Assembly (NCBI GenBank): GCA_021323635.1 | Contig: JAJPKQ010000023.1 | Coordinates: 20,789 to 84,788, forward strand | Source of the DNA: a bacterium | GTDB taxonomy: Bacteria; Actinomycetota; Thermoleophilia; Solirubrobacterales; Solirubrobacteraceae | Length of the DNA: 64,000 nucleotides | Direction: 5' to 3' | In this document: positions 17,195-24,824 of the stretch, piece after piece | Layout: each line of letters starts with the position of its first letter | How positions within the stretch are numbered: the first letter of the stretch is position 1 | Made by a program: the position numbers and the translations under genes | The notes under the pieces: model-generated | Databases searched by the model: none | The model's input: the letters and a program-made list of their open reading frames with translations, nothing else | Told to the model about the DNA's origin: nothing

Positions 17195-17692
17195 TCAAGG
17201 GTACGACGGAGCCTCGGCTGGCCTCCTCCGGAGATGCTCGGTGAGCAGGTCGATGAAGGGCACCTGACTCTTGGTCAGCTTGATGCGCGCTGTCCTGAGA
17301 TCGAACCAGCCGGCGCGATCGACCTCCGGGAACCGCTGCATGCGTCCTGAGCGCGGCGGCCATTCGATCTCGAAGGTGTTGCTCACGATCTCGGAGACGT
17401 CGAGATCTGCCATCAGCGCCCAGGCGCGGATGAGCTTTCCGTGCGATTGCCTGATCTCGCCGAGGTAGACGGGGTCTCCGGGTGGCACCGCCAGGCCAAG
17501 CTCCTCGGTGAACTCGCGCCGAGCTGCCGCGAGCGGCTCCTCGCCAGCGCCGTGTTCGCCCTTTGGAAGCGACCAGCCACCGGCGTCCCGCTGCGACCAA
17601 AACGGCCCCCCTATGTGAGCGAGCAGCACCTCCACCTCTGCCCCAGGATGCTGCCGGTAGAGGAGCAGCCCGGCGCTGCGTCTTCTGGCCAT
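17195..17692 (-). CDS. Nudix hydrolase
   Basis: A 165-residue pyrophosphohydrolase. The Nudix box is complete: G-x5-E-x7-RE-x2-EE-x-G spelled by GEHGAGEEPLAAARREF and the following TEELGL, supplying the Mg-binding glutamates. The N-terminal SAGLLLYRQ and GGWSLPKGE, and the RFPEVDRAGWFDL and ARIKLTKSQ segments, place it among the MutT/Ap4A-type enzymes often annotated as NUDIX domain proteins of about 150-160 residues. The substrate is not determinable. It lies 131 bases upstream of the sigma factor on the same strand and 102 bases downstream of the aldo/keto reductase. Confidence 0.92.
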   Translation of the reverse strand: MARRRSAGLLLYRQHPGAEVEVLLAHIGGPFWSQRDAGGWSLPKGEHGAGEEPLAAARREFTEELGLAVPPGDPVYLGEIRQSHGKLIRAWALMADLDVSEIVSNTFEIEWPPRSGRMQRFPEVDRAGWFDLRTARIKLTKSQVPFIDLLTEHLRRRPAEAPSYP

Positions 17693-17794
17693 CTGCGATG
17701 CACCTCCTCAAGCTCGTCTCTGTCATCGGGCCCGCGCCGCGCGCCTCCTCGCCCGCCGCCGGCCCACATTGCTCTCGCGCCGGCACCGGGGAGC

Positions 17795-18775
17795 CTAGCC
17801 GTGGCCGAGCACCGGATGGGGGACGTATGGCTCCTCGAGACGCGCGATCTCCTCGGCGCTCAGCGACAGCTGCTCTGCGGCCAGCGCATCGCTCACATGC
17901 TCGACCTTTGTCGCGCCGATGATCGGCGCGGTCACGCCGGGCTTGTGCAGAAGCCAGGCGAGCGCGACCTGAGCGGGGGCCAGCCCGCGCGCGGCGGCGA
18001 CCTCGGCGGTGCGCTCGACCACGTCGAAGTCCGTCGGCTGGTTGTAGAGGAGATCGGTGAACTGGTCGGTCTCCGCCCGCGTCGTGCGTCGCTCGCCCGA
18101 GCGGGTGCGCGTGCCGGTCAGGACCCCGCGCGCCAGCGGGCTCCAGGGGATCACGCCGACCCCCATGTCGATGCATTGCGGGATCATCTCCCGCTCCTCC
18201 TCGCGATAGATCAGGTTGTAGTGGTTCTGCATCGACACAAACGCGCTCCAGCCGTGGCGCTCGGCGATGCGCTGAGCCTTGGCGAACTGCCAGGCGAACA
18301 TGCTCGAGGCGCCTATATAGCGGGCCTTGCCCGCACGCACCACGTCGTGGAGCGCCTCCATCGTCTCCTCAAGCGGTGTGCGGTAGTCGAAGCGATGGAT
18401 CTGGTAGAGGTCCACGTAGTCCATCCCCAGGCGCTGCAGGGAGGCGTCGATCGCGCTCAGGATGTGCTTGCGCGAGAGGCCGCCGCCGTTCTCCCCCGGC
18501 GCCATCGGCATGAAGACCTTGGTTGCGACGACAACCTCATCGCGGCTGAGCAGCCTGCCGAGCAGCCGACCGGTGGCGACCTCGCTGGCCCCCTTGGAGT
18601 AGGTGTCGGCGGTGTCAAAGAAGTTGATCCCGCCCTCGACGGCCGCTTTGACGATCGGCTCAGCGGCGCGCTCGTCGAGCACCCAGGGGCGATCGCTGTC
18701 GTCGCCGAAGCTCATCATTCCCAGGCACACGCGCGAGACACGTAGCCCGGTGCGCCCGAGGTTCACGTATTGCAT
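17795..18775 (-). CDS. Aldo/keto reductase
   Basis: NADPH-dependent oxidoreductase with a TIM barrel, 326 residues. It begins with MQYVNLGRTGLRVSRVCLG. The catalytic tetrad is visible: Asp and Tyr in FFDTADTYSKG, Lys in VVATKVF and His in LYQIHRFD. The C-terminal QVALAWLLHKPGVTAPIIGA is the cofactor-binding segment. The ATG at 18775 is chosen over a longer frame because it matches the family N-terminus and follows a GGAG eight bases upstream. It belongs to the YajO/Tas-like group; the substrate is unknown. Confidence 0.93.
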   Translation of the reverse strand: MQYVNLGRTGLRVSRVCLGMMSFGDDSDRPWVLDERAAEPIVKAAVEGGINFFDTADTYSKGASEVATGRLLGRLLSRDEVVVATKVFMPMAPGENGGGLSRKHILSAIDASLQRLGMDYVDLYQIHRFDYRTPLEETMEALHDVVRAGKARYIGASSMFAWQFAKAQRIAERHGWSAFVSMQNHYNLIYREEEREMIPQCIDMGVGVIPWSPLARGVLTGTRTRSGERRTTRAETDQFTDLLYNQPTDFDVVERTAEVAAARGLAPAQVALAWLLHKPGVTAPIIGATKVEHVSDALAAEQLSLSAEEIARLEEPYVPHPVLGHG

Positions 18776-19206
18776 GCGCTTTGCTCCTTGCTCGGGTTGC
18801 GCCCGGGACCCGCAGGGAGCGTCCCGGTCTGCGCCTTCGTTGAGGAAGGGGAGTCTAGTCGCAGGCCGGCAGCACCTAGCCACCACACCTTGTCGCCGCA
18901 GGGTGGTGGCTGGGGGCCTCCGGGTTGCCTGCCAGCCGCCCGTCTCGCAGTGCGCTCGCTGCGCCATCACTGCCGCGATCTGCCTCTGAGCGATCCTGCG
19001 GGTGTGCGCAGTGGTGCGGGAGCCGCGAGAATCGTCTCACAAGCTACACGTTAGCTTTGCTCGGGGCGCCTGTCAATAAGTGACATGGTTCTCTATGTAG
19101 GGGCGTGTTGCAGCGACGGACGGCCCCGTCATGGCGCGGGGCTTGCGATCGCGCCGTCTCGGAGCCTCGACACCTGATCTGGCTCGCCACGCTGCACTGC
19201 AGCGCT
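18776..19206. other. Intergenic, no gene; one strong stem-loop
   Basis: About 430 bases with no believable coding region. A stem-loop has arms AGCCACCA (18878-18885) and TGGTGGCT (18904-18911) around an 18-base loop. It lies about 100 bases upstream of the aldo/keto reductase start on that gene's side and about 300 bases downstream of the nuclease-domain gene. It could be a leader structure or part of a terminator. The stretch 19035-19110 is visibly more A/T rich than its surroundings. Confidence 0.35.
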
Positions 19207-20136
19207 CTACATTGGCTCCTGTAGCACGTCATCGAGCCGGCCCAGCTGATCGAGCGCGGCAGCGAGCTGGACGTAGGCTGGCGCCGCAGTCGCACTGCGG
19301 TCAGGCAGCTTGCCGAGTGATGCTGCAGTGCGCCCCAAGCGGACCAGCACATCCGGGATCGCAGACTCAGGAACTCCTTTCACGTGGGCGCCGCGGTAGT
19401 TGCTGACGATCGCCTGCACGGCCTTCGGGAGCCTGCGCACGTCGGGACTGCCGTCGGAGCTCAGGTAGGGCAGGTACCAGGTGCTTGTATCGGAGGCGTC
19501 GCCGACGTAGGCAAAGCAGCGCGCCGGCAGCTTGTATTTCGGATGCAGCAGGGCATCTGCGCTGACCTGACAGTTGTCAGCCTCCGCCGCGGGCGATTCG
19601 GGCAGCACGCCGAGCGAGCAGCCATCGAGGTCTCGACATTCACGGTAGATTCCATCCTTGCTGATCCACCACAGCGCCTTCTGTGGAGTAGAGTCCTCGA
19701 GCGAGCAGAAGACACGGTCGCGTAACCCTCCGTTGACTACATCAGCTGCGTAGAGCATCATGCCATCGCTGATTGCGACGCAGCGCACCTTTTGCTCTGC
19801 TGCGTAACGTGAGGCTTGATCGAGTGCCTGCTCGACGGCTCGTTTGCCCCAGGCGAGCGCGCCGGGCCGCTTGGCCTCGACGATGAGGCACTTGATGCCC
19901 AGCCGCGTGAGGAGGATGTCTACGTTGCCGACCTGATGGTTGATGTCAGCAATGTCCCAGCCCAAGATGATGGTCAGGAGGTCTTCGATGATGCTCTCCG
20001 TTGCACGCTCAGCTGCGTGGCCGAAGCGCTCGCGCTCGCGGAGCCGGTCGAGTCTCCTCGCCTGGAACTCGTGCCAGCACGCATCGATCAGCTTGATGAA
20101 GTCGCGGTAGAGGGCGAGCTGAAGAGGACTCTCCAT
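19207..20136 (-). CDS. Orphan type I restriction R-subunit N-terminal (HsdR_N-like) protein
   Basis: About 309 residues from the ATG at 20136; an upstream ATG at 20214 is possible, and no ribosome site decides. The core matches the HsdR_N nuclease domain: ATESIIEDLLTIILGWD, then VGNVDILLTRLGIKCLIVE followed by AKR, the D...E-x-K of the PD-(D/E)XK fold, and QASRYAAEQKVRCVAISDG. No helicase domain follows, whereas true HsdR proteins exceed 900 residues, and there is no methylase or specificity gene nearby. The C-terminal part ends in a helical tail. It sits directly behind tRNA-Arg and is less G+C rich than its neighbours, which hints at acquisition. A stand-alone nuclease or decoy role is inference. 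Confidence 0.75.
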   Translation of the reverse strand: MESPLQLALYRDFIKLIDACWHEFQARRLDRLRERERFGHAAERATESIIEDLLTIILGWDIADINHQVGNVDILLTRLGIKCLIVEAKRPGALAWGKRAVEQALDQASRYAAEQKVRCVAISDGMMLYAADVVNGGLRDRVFCSLEDSTPQKALWWISKDGIYRECRDLDGCSLGVLPESPAAEADNCQVSADALLHPKYKLPARCFAYVGDASDTSTWYLPYLSSDGSPDVRRLPKAVQAIVSNYRGAHVKGVPESAIPDVLVRLGRTAASLGKLPDRSATAAPAYVQLAAALDQLGRLDDVLQEPM

Positions 20137-20294
20137 GGTGCGCGCGCACAGTGTACAGTCGCATCGAGGCTCAGCTTCGCCGCGATCGCGCAGCTTCTGC
20201 ATTGAGCTCAGCATCGCGTCGCCGGCGGCTGGCTGAGACGCGGTGCGGAAGGGTGGTGATCCCGGAGCAGCACGGCTCCCGTGCCTTTCCCCCA

Positions 20295-20366
20295 TGCCCC
20301 CGCCAGGAGTCGAACCTGGATTTACCGCTTAGGAGGCGGTCGTCTTATCCATTGGACTACGAGGGC
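20295..20366 (-). tRNA. tRNA-Arg, anticodon CCT
   Basis: A full cloverleaf reads on the minus strand. The seven-base acceptor arms (GCCCTCG with CGGGGGC) pair with one G-T wobble, the anticodon loop is CTCCTAA giving CCT, and the T arm carries GGTTCGACTCC. The discriminator base is A and no CCA is encoded. It decodes AGG, a rare codon here. A small hairpin (GCACGG-GAG-CCGTGC, 20270-20284) lies just past the 3' end. The nuclease-domain gene follows on the same strand. Confidence 0.95.
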
Positions 20367-20414
20367 AGCTTGTGCGCGGCTCGAGCCCTTCGGTCCGCTG
20401 CCGCCAAGCGAAGG

Positions 20415-20933
20415 CTAGCGGTCGGGGCGCTCCGGGTAGACCTCGTCGATCGTCGTCAGGGCGCGGAAGGGCGCAGAGGTGACCGCGGCGATCGCCTCCG
20501 CCCCGCCGGCCAAGCGATCGAGCACGCAGACCACGCCCGCGATCTCTATCTCCTCCTCAGCCAGCTGCTCGAGCACGCGCACCGTCGAGCCGCCGGTCGT
20601 GACGACATCCTCAACCAGCAGGCAGCGCTCGCCCCGCGCAAGCTCTGGCCCCTCGATCGACCGCCGCAGCCCGTGTGCCTTGCGCTCGCTGCGGATGATG
20701 AAGGCGCGCTCGAGCGTCGTGTGCTGCCCTGCCGCGGCAGCGCCAAGCGCGGCGCAGGCCACCGGGATCGCGCCGACCGGCACCCCGCCAATCGCGCTTG
20801 CGTCCAGCTCCGTAGCGATCTGTGCGAGTAGCGCGCCGACATCTCCAAAGACCGCCGGGAGCAGCACGGCGCGCCGAACGTCGACGTAGTACTGCGCCTG
20901 CCGGCCGCTTGCAAGCGTCACCTCCCCGATCAC
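20415..20933 (-). CDS. pyrE: Orotate phosphoribosyltransferase
   Basis: Pyrimidine biosynthesis enzyme that joins orotate to PRPP to make OMP. The PRPP loop is LLVEDVVTTGGSTVRVLEQ, and VTLASGRQAQYYVDVRRA is the typical N-terminal substrate region. The flexible-loop Lys and Arg are in IIRSERKAHG. The GTG at 20933 gives 172 residues, but homology clearly starts earlier: in frame upstream the DNA encodes QARARLIEALRRESL, the normal first helix. No ATG, GTG or TTG precedes it before the frame leaves recognisable protein, so a CTG (20963), ATT (21005) or other start, or a damaged start, must be considered. It stands alone, 49 bases downstream of tRNA-Arg in map order. Confidence 0.9.
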   Translation of the reverse strand: MIGEVTLASGRQAQYYVDVRRAVLLPAVFGDVGALLAQIATELDASAIGGVPVGAIPVACAALGAAAAGQHTTLERAFIIRSERKAHGLRRSIEGPELARGERCLLVEDVVTTGGSTVRVLEQLAEEEIEIAGVVCVLDRLAGGAEAIAAVTSAPFRALTTIDEVYPERPDR

Positions 20934-21056
20934 CAGCGACTCTCTGCGCAGCGCCTCGATCAGCCGCGCGCGCGCCTGCGTCGGGCTCGTGCCGCGCTCC
21001 CTAATACATTCGTTTGCCGCGCGCGGATCGCCTCCGTGGGCCTCTACTCTTGATCC

Positions 21057-21461
21057 GTGTCGCGTGGCCTCTCCTCCTTCCTAGCCAGGCTGCTCGGGCT
21101 CGCCTCGACGATCTGCTCGCTGCTTGTCATCGCCGGCTTCATACTCTTCGTAGTCAATCAGAGCAAGGCCGCGTCTGCTCGCCAGCAGGCGGTGCTGAAC
21201 GGCACCGGCGACGGCACCGGCAGCAATGGCACGGCGCAGCGTGGAGCCGCCAGCACGGGCGCCGAAGCGGAAGAGCATGGCGCCCTGCAGGGGGCGATCC
21301 ATAGCGCCGCGAAGGCGCTGCGCTCGCCCTTTGCCTCGCTGACGTCAAGCTCTCACTCGCGCTGGACGGTCGAGATCGTCGGGACGCTGCTCGCGCTCCT
21401 GCTCTACGGCTTCATCCTGCGCTACCTGATGCGGATGTTGACCATGCGCGTGCGAACCTGA
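21057..21461 (+). CDS. Small membrane protein, unknown
   Basis: A 134-residue protein from a GTG at 21057. There is one hydrophobic segment near the start (ASTICSLLVIAGFILFVV) and one near the end (VEIVGTLLALLLYGFILRYL) with a polar Gly/Thr/Ala-rich stretch of about 70 residues between them that includes NGTGDGTGSNGT. The ends are basic, so the loop is probably outside. No family is recognised. It is divergent from pyrE and convergent with the CPBP protease gene. Confidence 0.65.
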   Translation: MSRGLSSFLARLLGLASTICSLLVIAGFILFVVNQSKAASARQQAVLNGTGDGTGSNGTAQRGAASTGAEAEEHGALQGAIHSAAKALRSPFASLTSSSHSRWTVEIVGTLLALLLYGFILRYLMRMLTMRVRT

Positions 21462-21533
21462 GGCGCCCCCACGGCTCACGCCGCCCGGGGATCGAAGCCC
21501 ACGCGGCCGCACTCGTCGGCAAGCCTCCCGATC

Positions 21534-22466
21534 CTATGCCTCAAGCGCCCCCGCGGCCGCCTGCGCCGTCGGCTTGGGCTCTGTTGCAAGGACGCCCACG
21601 CCAAGCAGCAGGCGGTAGACCAGATAGAGCACCGCCAGGGCAAGTGCCGGCAGGCCGAGCACCTGCCACCAGGCCCAGCCTTCCAGATCGCCGAAGGCCA
21701 GCGCGTTGTTGATCACATGCACCGAGATCGTCAGGTACAGCGAGCCCGTTGCGCGGTAGAGCAGGCAGAGCAGGAGGCCGAGCACGCCCAGCGGCAGCAG
21801 GTCTGCGACCGGCGCCGAGCCGGCATGCACGGCGCCGAAGACGATGCCTGTGATCAGCGCCGCGGGAAGCGCTCCGCGCCAGTTGGCGAGCGCACGGAAG
21901 AAGAAGCCCCGGAAGATGATCTCCTCGCAGATCGGCGCGATCAGACAGGTGAGGACCGCCCCCGCGGCAAGCAGCGCCGTGCCTTCGTTGGTGCCGAGCG
22001 ATTCAAGGATCTTCTCCTTTTCAGTGATCCCGAGCACCACTGCCCACGCGTAGCTGAAGGCAAGGAAGGCGAGGTAGGTGCCCACCACCAGCAGAGCCGC
22101 CCGTCGCACGCCGATCCTTGGTGGGCGCAGCCCAAGGTCGTAGGTGTGAAAGCGATGGCCGCCAAGCTGGGCGAAGATCACCGCAGCGGCCACGAAGGCG
22201 ATGTCCTGTATCGCCGTGTCTGCGATCACGAGGCTGCCGGGCAGGTGCGAGGAGCTCACGCGCACCCCGGCAAGCGCCGCCGGGATGTCGGCGAGCGCGC
22301 TGCCGAGCAGGGCGAGCGCAAAGGCACCGACGAGCGCCGCCGGCGCGGTCCAGCCCGGCCAGGGCACCTGCGGGCCGTAGGGAAAGCCCCGCGCTCTTAT
22401 CGGCTTGCCGGGACCCTGCTCGGGCGCGCCAGGCTTGCCATTCGTACTTGCTGTAGCCATGCTCAT
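21534..22466 (-). CDS. CPBP family intramembrane glutamic metalloprotease
   Basis: A 310-residue polytopic membrane protein of the CAAX-protease and bacteriocin-processing (Abi) family. Motif 1 is CEEIIFRGFFFRAL (the EExxxR), and motif 2 is ITGIVFGAVHAG, with the conserved His. About seven to eight hydrophobic segments are visible. Bacterial members cleave or modify membrane substrates; some confer bacteriocin self-immunity. No bacteriocin gene is near, so its target is unknown. It has a Gly/Pro-rich N-terminus. Confidence 0.9.
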   Translation of the reverse strand: MSMATASTNGKPGAPEQGPGKPIRARGFPYGPQVPWPGWTAPAALVGAFALALLGSALADIPAALAGVRVSSSHLPGSLVIADTAIQDIAFVAAAVIFAQLGGHRFHTYDLGLRPPRIGVRRAALLVVGTYLAFLAFSYAWAVVLGITEKEKILESLGTNEGTALLAAGAVLTCLIAPICEEIIFRGFFFRALANWRGALPAALITGIVFGAVHAGSAPVADLLPLGVLGLLLCLLYRATGSLYLTISVHVINNALAFGDLEGWAWWQVLGLPALALAVLYLVYRLLLGVGVLATEPKPTAQAAAGALEA

Positions 22467-22514
22467 CGTTTGCGCCGCCGGCGCCCGGCCGGGCGCTGCA
22501 AGCTCCCGGCCAGC

Positions 22515-23291
22515 CTACCTGCCCTCGCCGTCCGCAGTTGCATCCTCAGTCAGATCGGGAAGCTGGTCGAGCGAGGCGATCACCGGGACGGCTCCTTGCA
22601 GCTGCTGCTGCGGTGCGCCGTGCGCGCGCACAAGCAGCGCCGCGCGCATCCCCACCGCCTGCGCGCCTGCCACGTCGGCCTCGATCGAGTCCCCGACATG
22701 GAGCGCCTCCTGCGGCTCTGCGCCTGCCAGGGCAAGCGCCCGCTCGAAGGGAGCTCGCGCCGGCTTGGCCGCCCCGACGCCTGCGGAGCAGACCACCCCG
22801 TCAAGCAGCTTCGCGAGGCCGGCGCGCTCGAGCGTGCAGGGCAGCGAGACATCCCAGTTGCTCACAGCGATCAGCTTCAGGCCGTGCGCGCGCGCCCGCC
22901 TGAGGGCGGCTTGCACCTCGCCGAAGGGCCGGAAGCGCAGCGCTGCCATCAGCGCGGCCTGCACCGTCTCGATCGCCGGCGCCCCGCCTTGCGCTTGCGG
23001 CAGCGCCGCAGCGAGCGCAAGCGCGCAGCGTCGGCGCAGCTCTGCAAGCGATCTGCGATCGCTCCCCTCCAGGTGGTGGGCGCGGTAGTAGGCAAACTCC
23101 GCCGCAAGCGCGCGCTGCGCCTCAAGAGGGCTGATCGCGACGCCAGGCTCACCGCGCAGCGCCTCCCGCAGGCGTCGCGCTGGCTGGTCGAGCTCAAGCA
23201 GCGTGCCGAGCACGTCCAGCGTGAGCACACGCAGCGCCGCTCTGCGCTCGCCCAAGCTCGCTCGGTCAGGCAACCCAGTGCCAGGTTGCAA
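22515..23291 (-). CDS. HAD superfamily hydrolase
   Basis: A 258-residue phosphatase-like enzyme. Motif I is LTLDVLGTLLEL with the nucleophilic Asp, motif II is IAVSNWDVSL, and motifs III and IV are GAAKPARAPFERAL and LHVGDSIEADVAGAQAVGM. The helical cap lies between motifs I and II (HAD-IA type). The substrate cannot be assigned. Its 5' end overlaps the end of the upstream PIG-V-like gene by 26 bases, so the two are likely co-transcribed, although a shared pathway is not obvious. Confidence 0.88.
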   Translation of the reverse strand: MQPGTGLPDRASLGERRAALRVLTLDVLGTLLELDQPARRLREALRGEPGVAISPLEAQRALAAEFAYYRAHHLEGSDRRSLAELRRRCALALAAALPQAQGGAPAIETVQAALMAALRFRPFGEVQAALRRARAHGLKLIAVSNWDVSLPCTLERAGLAKLLDGVVCSAGVGAAKPARAPFERALALAGAEPQEALHVGDSIEADVAGAQAVGMRAALLVRAHGAPQQQLQGAVPVIASLDQLPDLTEDATADGEGR

Positions 23292-24765
23292 AGGCAGCGG
23301 TGAAGAAGACCATCAGCAGCGCGCTTGAAGGCAGCAGCAGCCGGCGAGCGCGCGCGTTGCGCTCAAGCCAGACCGCTGCGGCGATCGCGAGCGGGAAGAG
23401 CACGATCAGGAAGCGTGGCAGCGACATCAGCGGTTCGCCCGCAACCGGGTAGGAGAGCGGCAGCGCAAGCGCGGTCGCGACATAGGCGATGTATGCGATC
23501 GGCAGCGTGCGCGCGAGTGCCACGCACAGCGCGATCGTCAGCAGAGCGGCCGCAAAGAGGGGGATGTTGTGCGAGGCCGCCACCAGCGGGCTGCCGGTGA
23601 CCCCGGCGAGGTAGGAGTGGTGGGACTGCATCGAGAGCAGCTGACGGACGCCGTCGAAGGCGGCGACGGTGGCGCTCCACAGCGCAACGAAGGGCCCGGC
23701 GAATTCACGCCCCCACAGCGCCTCCGCCGAGAAGGGGGCGCTCGCGGAGCCGCCCGCAAGCGCAAGGTAGGCCATGAACGCAAGCACGCCCGCGGGGATC
23801 AGCGCGATGTAGGCTGCATCGCCGCTCAGGCGGTAGCGCGGGCGCGAGCGCTCCAGGAGCGCTCGCAGGCGGGGCGCAAGCGCTGTGCGCAGCGGCGCTC
23901 TCTGCGCCGGCATGCCCTGCTCTCGTGGCCCGTAGAGGTAGAGCAGGGCGGCGGGGATCACCAGCAGCACGCCGGTCGGCCGTGTGGCGCTTGCCAGCGC
24001 TCCCAGCAGGCCCGCTCGCGCCCAGGCGCCGCGGCGCGCGTACCAGAAGACCGCAAGCGAGAGCGCCAGGTAGAGCGACTCGGAGTAGTCCGCGGAGAAG
24101 AAGAAGGCCATCGGCGAGAGGGCGGTCATGACAACCGCAAGGCGCGCCACCGAGCGCGGTTCCCCGACTCGCCTCCCTGCGGCCCGCAGCCGGCTCATTT
24201 CAAGTCGCGTCAGGCGATGCAGCAGGTAGAGGCCGATGGCGAAGGCGGCCAACGAGACGAACGCCCCGGCCAGCGCGGGCGGCAGGGCGAGAAGGGAGAG
24301 GGCGCGGATCGCAAGCGGGTAGAGCGGGAAGAAGGCGCTCCTGGCGATCGTCGCGGAGCCGAGCGCAGGAGCGTACCCCGCGTGGGCGATCAGCAGGTAC
24401 CACGCAGCATCCCACCGCGCCACCGGCGCCAGCAGCACATTGCCGAGAGCGCCGAAGCCGCGCGTGAGCTGTGCGTGCTGGAAGACCTTGCGCGCGGGTC
24501 CGAACCCGAAGGCGAGCACCGCGCCCCATCCGGCTGCGAACACAAGCGCACGGGAGAGCAGAAATCCCGGCAGCAGGTCGCGCAGCGCCTCGATGTCGAG
24601 GCTGCCGAGGAGCGACGCCAGGCGCGCCTGGCGTCGCGGGCGCAGCGTGGGCCAGCTCCTGCTGGCGCCCAGCCCGCCGCGCCGCCCAAGCGTTGGGCGC
24701 TCTGCGTGGTTGCCCACTGCCTGCGGCGCTGGCTCCACGGGCAGCTTGATCGACTCTGTGCTCAT
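23266..24765 (-). CDS. PIG-V-like mannosyltransferase, multi-pass membrane protein
   Basis: About 499 residues with at least ten membrane helices. The PIG-V/Gpi18 pattern is clear: APVARWDAAWYLLIAHAGY with the Trp-Asp at the lumenal/outside side, RSAFFPLYPLAIRALSLLA, and ADYSESLYLALSLAVFWYA followed by LASATRPTGVLLVIP. Such GT-C enzymes transfer mannose from a polyprenyl-phosphate donor to envelope lipids or glycans. The start MSTESIKLPVEP at 24765 is chosen because the longer frame upstream is not protein-like and would overlap the divergent PBP gene. It is divergent from the class A PBP, so envelope functions lie back to back here. Confidence 0.85.
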   Translation of the reverse strand: MSTESIKLPVEPAPQAVGNHAERPTLGRRGGLGASRSWPTLRPRRQARLASLLGSLDIEALRDLLPGFLLSRALVFAAGWGAVLAFGFGPARKVFQHAQLTRGFGALGNVLLAPVARWDAAWYLLIAHAGYAPALGSATIARSAFFPLYPLAIRALSLLALPPALAGAFVSLAAFAIGLYLLHRLTRLEMSRLRAAGRRVGEPRSVARLAVVMTALSPMAFFFSADYSESLYLALSLAVFWYARRGAWARAGLLGALASATRPTGVLLVIPAALLYLYGPREQGMPAQRAPLRTALAPRLRALLERSRPRYRLSGDAAYIALIPAGVLAFMAYLALAGGSASAPFSAEALWGREFAGPFVALWSATVAAFDGVRQLLSMQSHHSYLAGVTGSPLVAASHNIPLFAAALLTIALCVALARTLPIAYIAYVATALALPLSYPVAGEPLMSLPRFLIVLFPLAIAAAVWLERNARARRLLLPSSALLMVFFTAAFATWHWVA

Positions 24766-24824
24766 CGCAATCCGGCTCCGCGGCACATGATGGCGCTCGC
24801 CCTGCCAGACTTGCCCCGGTAGAG

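Noticed and set aside
17064..18176. Upstream extension of the sigma factor frame
   Set aside because: It runs through the Nudix gene in another frame and is Arg/Gly-rich noise; the TTG at 17063 with its GGAG site is better supported.
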